Below are positions 5,756 to 8,480 of a DNA stretch of 8,480 bases, piece by piece. Made by a program: the position numbers and the translations under genes. The DNA lies in assembly GCA_024762745.1 (NCBI GenBank), contig JANTGV010000034.1, positions 1 to 8,480 of the forward strand, in the 5' to 3' direction. The stretch is from Sulfurimonas sp. GTDB taxonomy: Bacteria; Campylobacterota; Campylobacteria; Campylobacterales; Sulfurimonadaceae. Position 1 is the stretch's first letter. Each line of letters starts with the position of its first letter. Under the pieces are notes generated by a model. The model was not told the DNA's origin and ran no database searches. It saw only the letters and a list, made by a program, of their open reading frames with translations.

Positions 5756-7584
5756 CCTAGCTCCTCCATTTTCTTCTCATACTCTGCATTAATCTCTTCT
5801 AGTTCCATGGACAACTCTTCAAACTCTTCAAAACTCTCCTCAACTCTCTTCTCTTCATCGGCCACGATTTTTGACAGTTCCATGAGTGTAGCACTATCTC
5901 CTGCGTTTGAAGCCTCAATAAGCTCTTGGTGATGAGCCTCTAACTGCTCTTCTAGTTGCATGATACTGTTTTCGAGTTTTTCTATTCTCTTCTTTAAAGG
6001 AGAAGTTAATTTATTTCTCTCACGAACCAGTTCTGCTTTTAACTTTTTATTCTCTTTAGTATTGGATTTTGGAACAGATTTTACTCTCTCTTCCACCTCC
6101 TCTTCTTCCCAGCCAACTTTCTCTAAAAAGTCATCATAGCCACCATCAAAATACTCTGCTCCATCTTTGGCAAAGATGATAAGTCTGTCACAAACACGAC
6201 GAAGTAACTCTTCTGAGTGAGTTACGATGATAACTGCACCTTCAAAATTTTGTATAGCTTTTGTAAGTGCTTCGATAGAGTCTATGTCAAGGTGATTAGT
6301 CGGTTCATCAAGAAAGAGAAGGTTTACATCTCTTGCTAAAATCTGACCGAGCATAACACGGCTTTTTTCTCCTCCTGAGAGCAGTGATATCTTCTTATCA
6401 GCGCTCTCTCCACTAAACATCATCGCTCCACAGATACTTCTAATGGATTGGGTTGAGAGTTTACTGTTTGCAGAGTGTATCTCATCTGTTACAGTTGCAT
6501 CTTGGTGAAGTCTGTCAATATTTGTTTGACCAAAGTGTGCGAACTCTACTGATGGATGGGAGTGAATATCACCGCTTAGTTGTTTGAGCTCTCCTGCAAG
6601 AGTATTTAGCAGTGTTGATTTACCTTTACCATTCTTACCGATAATTCCTATACACTCACCGCGTTTAATATTAAAAGATATATCTTTGAAGAGGATATTC
6701 TCAGGCGTATAACCAAAACTGAGGTTATCAACTTCTAGCATTATCTTTGCAGGGGACTCTTTAAAGTTGAAGTTGAACTCAAGAGCGTTGTCAAATGAGA
6801 GTTCATCCAAGAGTTCCATTTTTTCTAACTGTTTTACTTTTGACTGAGCAAGAGATGCAGTTGAGGCTCTAGCCTTATTTTTTGCTATGAACTCTTCAAG
6901 CTCTTTTATTTTTTTATCCTGTGCTATTTTTTGCTTAGCGTGAAGTTCGTCATTTGAAGCTAACTGCTTGTAAAATTTATGAGTATCGCCTTGAATCATT
7001 TCGATTTTTTTACGAACTATTCCCATAGTATGGGTACAAACACTATCCATAAAATCACGGTTGTGAGTGACGAGAATAACCTCACCTTCAAAAGCTCTCA
7101 AAAAGTTTTTAAGCCAACGAAGAGAGACAATGTCAAGATAGTTGGTAGGTTCATCCAAAAGAAGTAGGTTAGGCTCAGTAACAAGTAGTTTTGCCAAGTT
7201 AATACGGATTTGGTAACCACCAGAAAAAGAGAGTGGGTCTTTTTCTAAGTCATCTTGAGTGAATCCGAGTCCAAAAAGAATTTTTTCAACTCTATAAACA
7301 TCATACTTCATCTCATCTGTAAGTGCAAGAGCTGCCTCTTCTCGAAGTGTAGACTCACTAAACTTGAGGTGCTGTTTGAGAGTTCCAATTCTATAGTTTT
7401 TTGGGATGATAATATCACCGCCATCAGGAGTCTCTTCACCTAAGATCATCTTAAAAAGGGTAGATTTTCCACTTCCGTTTCGTCCAACTAAGCCGACGCG
7501 ATTCCCTGCGTTTAGTTTCAAGTTAAGTTTGTTAAAAAGTTCTTGTTTCGCGAAATTTTTTGAAATATTTGTCAATTGAATCAT
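5752..7584 (-). CDS. ABC-F family ATPase (YheS/Uup-like translation factor type)
   Basis: A 610-residue soluble protein with two ABC ATPase domains and no membrane segment, hence ABC-F rather than a transporter. Domain 1: Walker A GRNGSGKST (34-42), Q71, signature SFSGG (119-123), Walker B LLLLDEPTNYLD (140-151) with catalytic E145, and H174. A charged helical linker at about 205-262 matches the arm/interaction motif that reaches the ribosomal tRNA sites. Domain 2: GKNGKGKST (316-324), signature LLSGGEKSR (401-409), LLFLDEPTNHLD (422-433) with E427, and H456. Residues about 495-608 form a long, charged coiled coil as in Uup and YheS. ABC-F proteins act on ribosomes, tuning elongation or conferring antibiotic protection; housekeeping is likelier here because nothing suggests transfer. 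The ATG at 7584 lacks a Shine-Dalgarno sequence, while TATAAT lies seven bases before it (see the promoter entry). The acetyltransferase gene is coupled downstream. Confidence 0.95.
   Translation of the reverse strand: MIQLTNISKNFAKQELFNKLNLKLNAGNRVGLVGRNGSGKSTLFKMILGEETPDGGDIIIPKNYRIGTLKQHLKFSESTLREEAALALTDEMKYDVYRVEKILFGLGFTQDDLEKDPLSFSGGYQIRINLAKLLVTEPNLLLLDEPTNYLDIVSLRWLKNFLRAFEGEVILVTHNRDFMDSVCTHTMGIVRKKIEMIQGDTHKFYKQLASNDELHAKQKIAQDKKIKELEEFIAKNKARASTASLAQSKVKQLEKMELLDELSFDNALEFNFNFKESPAKIMLEVDNLSFGYTPENILFKDISFNIKRGECIGIIGKNGKGKSTLLNTLAGELKQLSGDIHSHPSVEFAHFGQTNIDRLHQDATVTDEIHSANSKLSTQSIRSICGAMMFSGESADKKISLLSGGEKSRVMLGQILARDVNLLFLDEPTNHLDIDSIEALTKAIQNFEGAVIIVTHSEELLRRVCDRLIIFAKDGAEYFDGGYDDFLEKVGWEEEEVEERVKSVPKSNTKENKKLKAELVRERNKLTSPLKKRIEKLENSIMQLEEQLEAHHQELIEASNAGDSATLMELSKIVADEEKRVEESFEEFEELSMELEEINAEYEKKMEELG
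5761..5767 (-). promoter_or_regulatory. Strong ribosome site for the acetyltransferase inside the end of the ABC-F gene
   Basis: On the minus strand GGAGGAG lies 5 bases before the ATG at 5755. It also encodes the Glu-Glu near the ABC-F C-terminus. This supports independent re-initiation at the ATGA overlap. Confidence 0.75.
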
Positions 7585-7590
7585 AAGGGA

Positions 7591-7596
7591 ATTATA
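7591..7596 (-). promoter_or_regulatory. -10 element of the ABC-F gene predicting a leaderless mRNA
   Basis: On the minus strand a perfect TATAAT occupies 7596 down to 7591. Counting its last T as -7, +1 falls on 7584, the A of the ABC-F start codon. The seven bases between (TCCCTTA, ending in the A of ATG) contain no AGGAG-like sequence, so the mRNA would begin with its start codon. TTAATC at 7619-7614, 17 bases upstream, is a weak -35 candidate (three of six). Confidence 0.55.
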
Positions 7597-7612
7597 TCTA
7601 ATTAGATAGAAT
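7591..7612. repeat. Near-perfect 22-bp palindrome in the divergent control region
   Basis: The central 14 bases, TATCTAATTAGATA at 7595-7608, form a perfect inverted repeat. It extends to 22 bases with a single mismatched pair (7594/7609). The left arm carries the TATAAT of the minus-strand promoter and the right arm TAGAAT for the plus strand. It could be an operator for a dimeric regulator, or a by-product of two back-to-back -10 elements. Confidence 0.55.
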
Positions 7613-7623
7613 AGATTAAGGAG
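7607..7623 (+). promoter_or_regulatory. Putative -10 and ribosome site of the DUF1624-like gene
   Basis: TAGAAT at 7607-7612 (five of six to TATAAT) faces right. A start near 7619 would leave only about 10 bases of leader, including most of AAGGAG at 7618-7623. That ribosome site is well placed, 5 bases before ATG 7629, and fixes the start. The -10 assignment is weaker than the ribosome site; no -35 is evident. Confidence 0.4.
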
Positions 7624-7628
7624 AATCC

Positions 7629-8480
7629 ATGGCAGATATAAATATGGTTAAAAGTGAGCGTTTTGAGGCGCTAGACATGCTTCGTGGACTAGCAATAATT
7701 ATAATGGCGCTCGACCATGCAAGGGGTTTTTTTGGATTGGGTTTTGTGTTAAGCGCTCCAACTAATTTGGACCTAACAAATATGGAAGTGTTTATAACTC
7801 GCTGGATTACACACTTTGCAGCACCTACATTTATATTTTTAGCAGGAATAGGTATCTTTTTTGCCTCTGGACGTCGAACTAAAAGTGAACTTGCTATGCT
7901 TGCATTTAGTCGTGGTGTTTGGCTTATATTTTTAGAGCTCACTCTTGTTGGGTTTTTCTGGAGTTTTTCATCTGATTTTATCTATCAGCCAAAAATAGGG
8001 GTTTTATTTGTTATTGGTGTCTGTATGATAGCGATGGCGGGTTTAATTTACCTTCCAAAATTTTTAATTGCGTTTATAGCTGCTGTTATGATTTTAGGGC
8101 ACAATTTTTTTGATGGAGTTCAGGCTGAGAGTTTTGGTGCTTTTGCTTGGGTTTGGCAAGTTTTACATGTAAACAGCAGCATCTATATTGGCTCCATAGA
8201 ACTTCGTGTCATCTACCCATTCATTCCTTGGATTGGAGTTATGGCAATGGGATATCTTTTTGGTCCCGCTACAAAACTACCTAGAGTTCAGAGAAAAAAG
8301 ATATTTCTCTTTTGGGGATTGGCTCTTTTAGTTTTTGGTTTGGTTTTAAGATATTTCAATGTGTATGGAGATAGTGCGCAATGGAGTATGCAAGAGACCT
8401 TAGAGCTATCCATTATAAGCTTTTTAAATTTTACAAAATATCCAGTATCTCTAATTTATCTGTCCCTATTTTTAGGGTTT
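7629..8480 (+). CDS. DUF1624 / heparan-alpha-glucosaminide N-acetyltransferase-like membrane protein (3' end outside window)
   Basis: An open frame of 284 codons runs off the window end without a stop. The protein starts MADINMVKSERFEALDMLRG and continues LAIIIMALDHARGFFGLGF, then VFITRWITHFAAPTFIFLAG and IGIFFASGRR. The R-x3-LD-x2-RGLA...MALDHAR and TRWITHFAAPTFIFLAG segments are typical of bacterial DUF1624 proteins. These are related to the lysosomal acetyl-CoA:heparan glucosaminide acetyltransferase and loosely to other membrane acyltransferases. At least six or seven hydrophobic helices follow, for example GVWLIFLELTLVGFFWSF, GVLFVIGVCMIAMAGLIYL and FLFWGLALLVFGLVL. It probably sits in the cytoplasmic membrane and may move acyl groups to an outer-face sugar, but no member closely like this is characterised to my knowledge. 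AAGGAG at 7618-7623 supports ATG 7629. It is divergent from the ABC-F gene with a 44-base gap. Confidence 0.88.
   Translation, partial: MADINMVKSERFEALDMLRGLAIIIMALDHARGFFGLGFVLSAPTNLDLTNMEVFITRWITHFAAPTFIFLAGIGIFFASGRRTKSELAMLAFSRGVWLIFLELTLVGFFWSFSSDFIYQPKIGVLFVIGVCMIAMAGLIYLPKFLIAFIAAVMILGHNFFDGVQAESFGAFAWVWQVLHVNSSIYIGSIELRVIYPFIPWIGVMAMGYLFGPATKLPRVQRKKIFLFWGLALLVFGLVLRYFNVYGDSAQWSMQETLELSIISFLNFTKYPVSLIYLSLFLGF

Noticed and set aside
5752..7584. ABC-F protein as an acquired antibiotic-resistance determinant
   Set aside because: Base composition matches its neighbours, no mobile element is nearby, and the long C-terminal coiled coil resembles housekeeping Uup/YheS types. Resistance cannot be excluded but has no support here.
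7616..7942. 108-residue minus-strand frame at the right end
   Set aside because: It lies antisense to the DUF1624-like gene, whose plus-strand frame is open to the window end, has a strong ribosome site and has recognisable membrane motifs.

Overview
The window is AT-rich and tightly packed. Its protein sequences (CydB C-terminus, YgjP-type peptidase, Cache-type chemoreceptor, ABC-F protein) most resemble those of Campylobacterota such as Sulfurimonas and its relatives. The genus is inferred from protein style and base composition, not from a marker gene. No rRNA, tRNA, CRISPR array, insertion sequence, attachment site or phage gene is visible. The region looks like ordinary chromosome.

Layout. 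(1) Positions 1-1586, plus strand: the 3' end of cydB (subunit II of a bd/CIO-type quinol oxidase), then a 35-residue single-helix membrane protein at 456-563, a 130-residue protein of unknown function and a flavin-reductase-like protein. Spacing is tight, so this is probably one operon. (2) 1601-4420: a chemoreceptor with a large extracytoplasmic Cache-type sensor and its own extended -10 promoter. It is followed two bases after its stop by a GTG-started YgjP-like zinc peptidase. (3) 4440-5291: a promoter and a soluble PAS protein whose GGDEF-like domain has lost the catalytic signature but keeps an RxxD motif at exactly the inhibitory-site spacing. This suggests a c-di-GMP receptor rather than a synthase. 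(4) 5288-7584, minus strand: an ABC-F ATPase and a GNAT acetyltransferase coupled by an ATGA overlap. The GNAT gene ends in a 4-bp stop-to-stop overlap with the PAS gene. (5) 7585-7628: a compact divergent control region. A near-perfect palindrome carries one -10-like hexamer on each arm. The ABC-F hexamer is placed so that transcription should start on the A of its ATG, predicting a leaderless mRNA. (6) 7629 to the window end: the 5' part of a DUF1624-type multi-pass membrane protein.

How the genes may work together. The first block is respiratory and redox: an oxygen-reducing quinol oxidase with an accessory membrane peptide and a flavoprotein. The middle block is sensory: a chemoreceptor and a candidate second-messenger reader. 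The minus-strand pair probably links ribosome-associated ABC-F function with protein or metabolite acetylation. The observations most worth following up are the 35-residue peptide after cydB, the degenerate GGDEF with intact RxxD, and the leaderless/palindromic divergent promoter. I see no large undescribed multi-gene defence or mobile system here.
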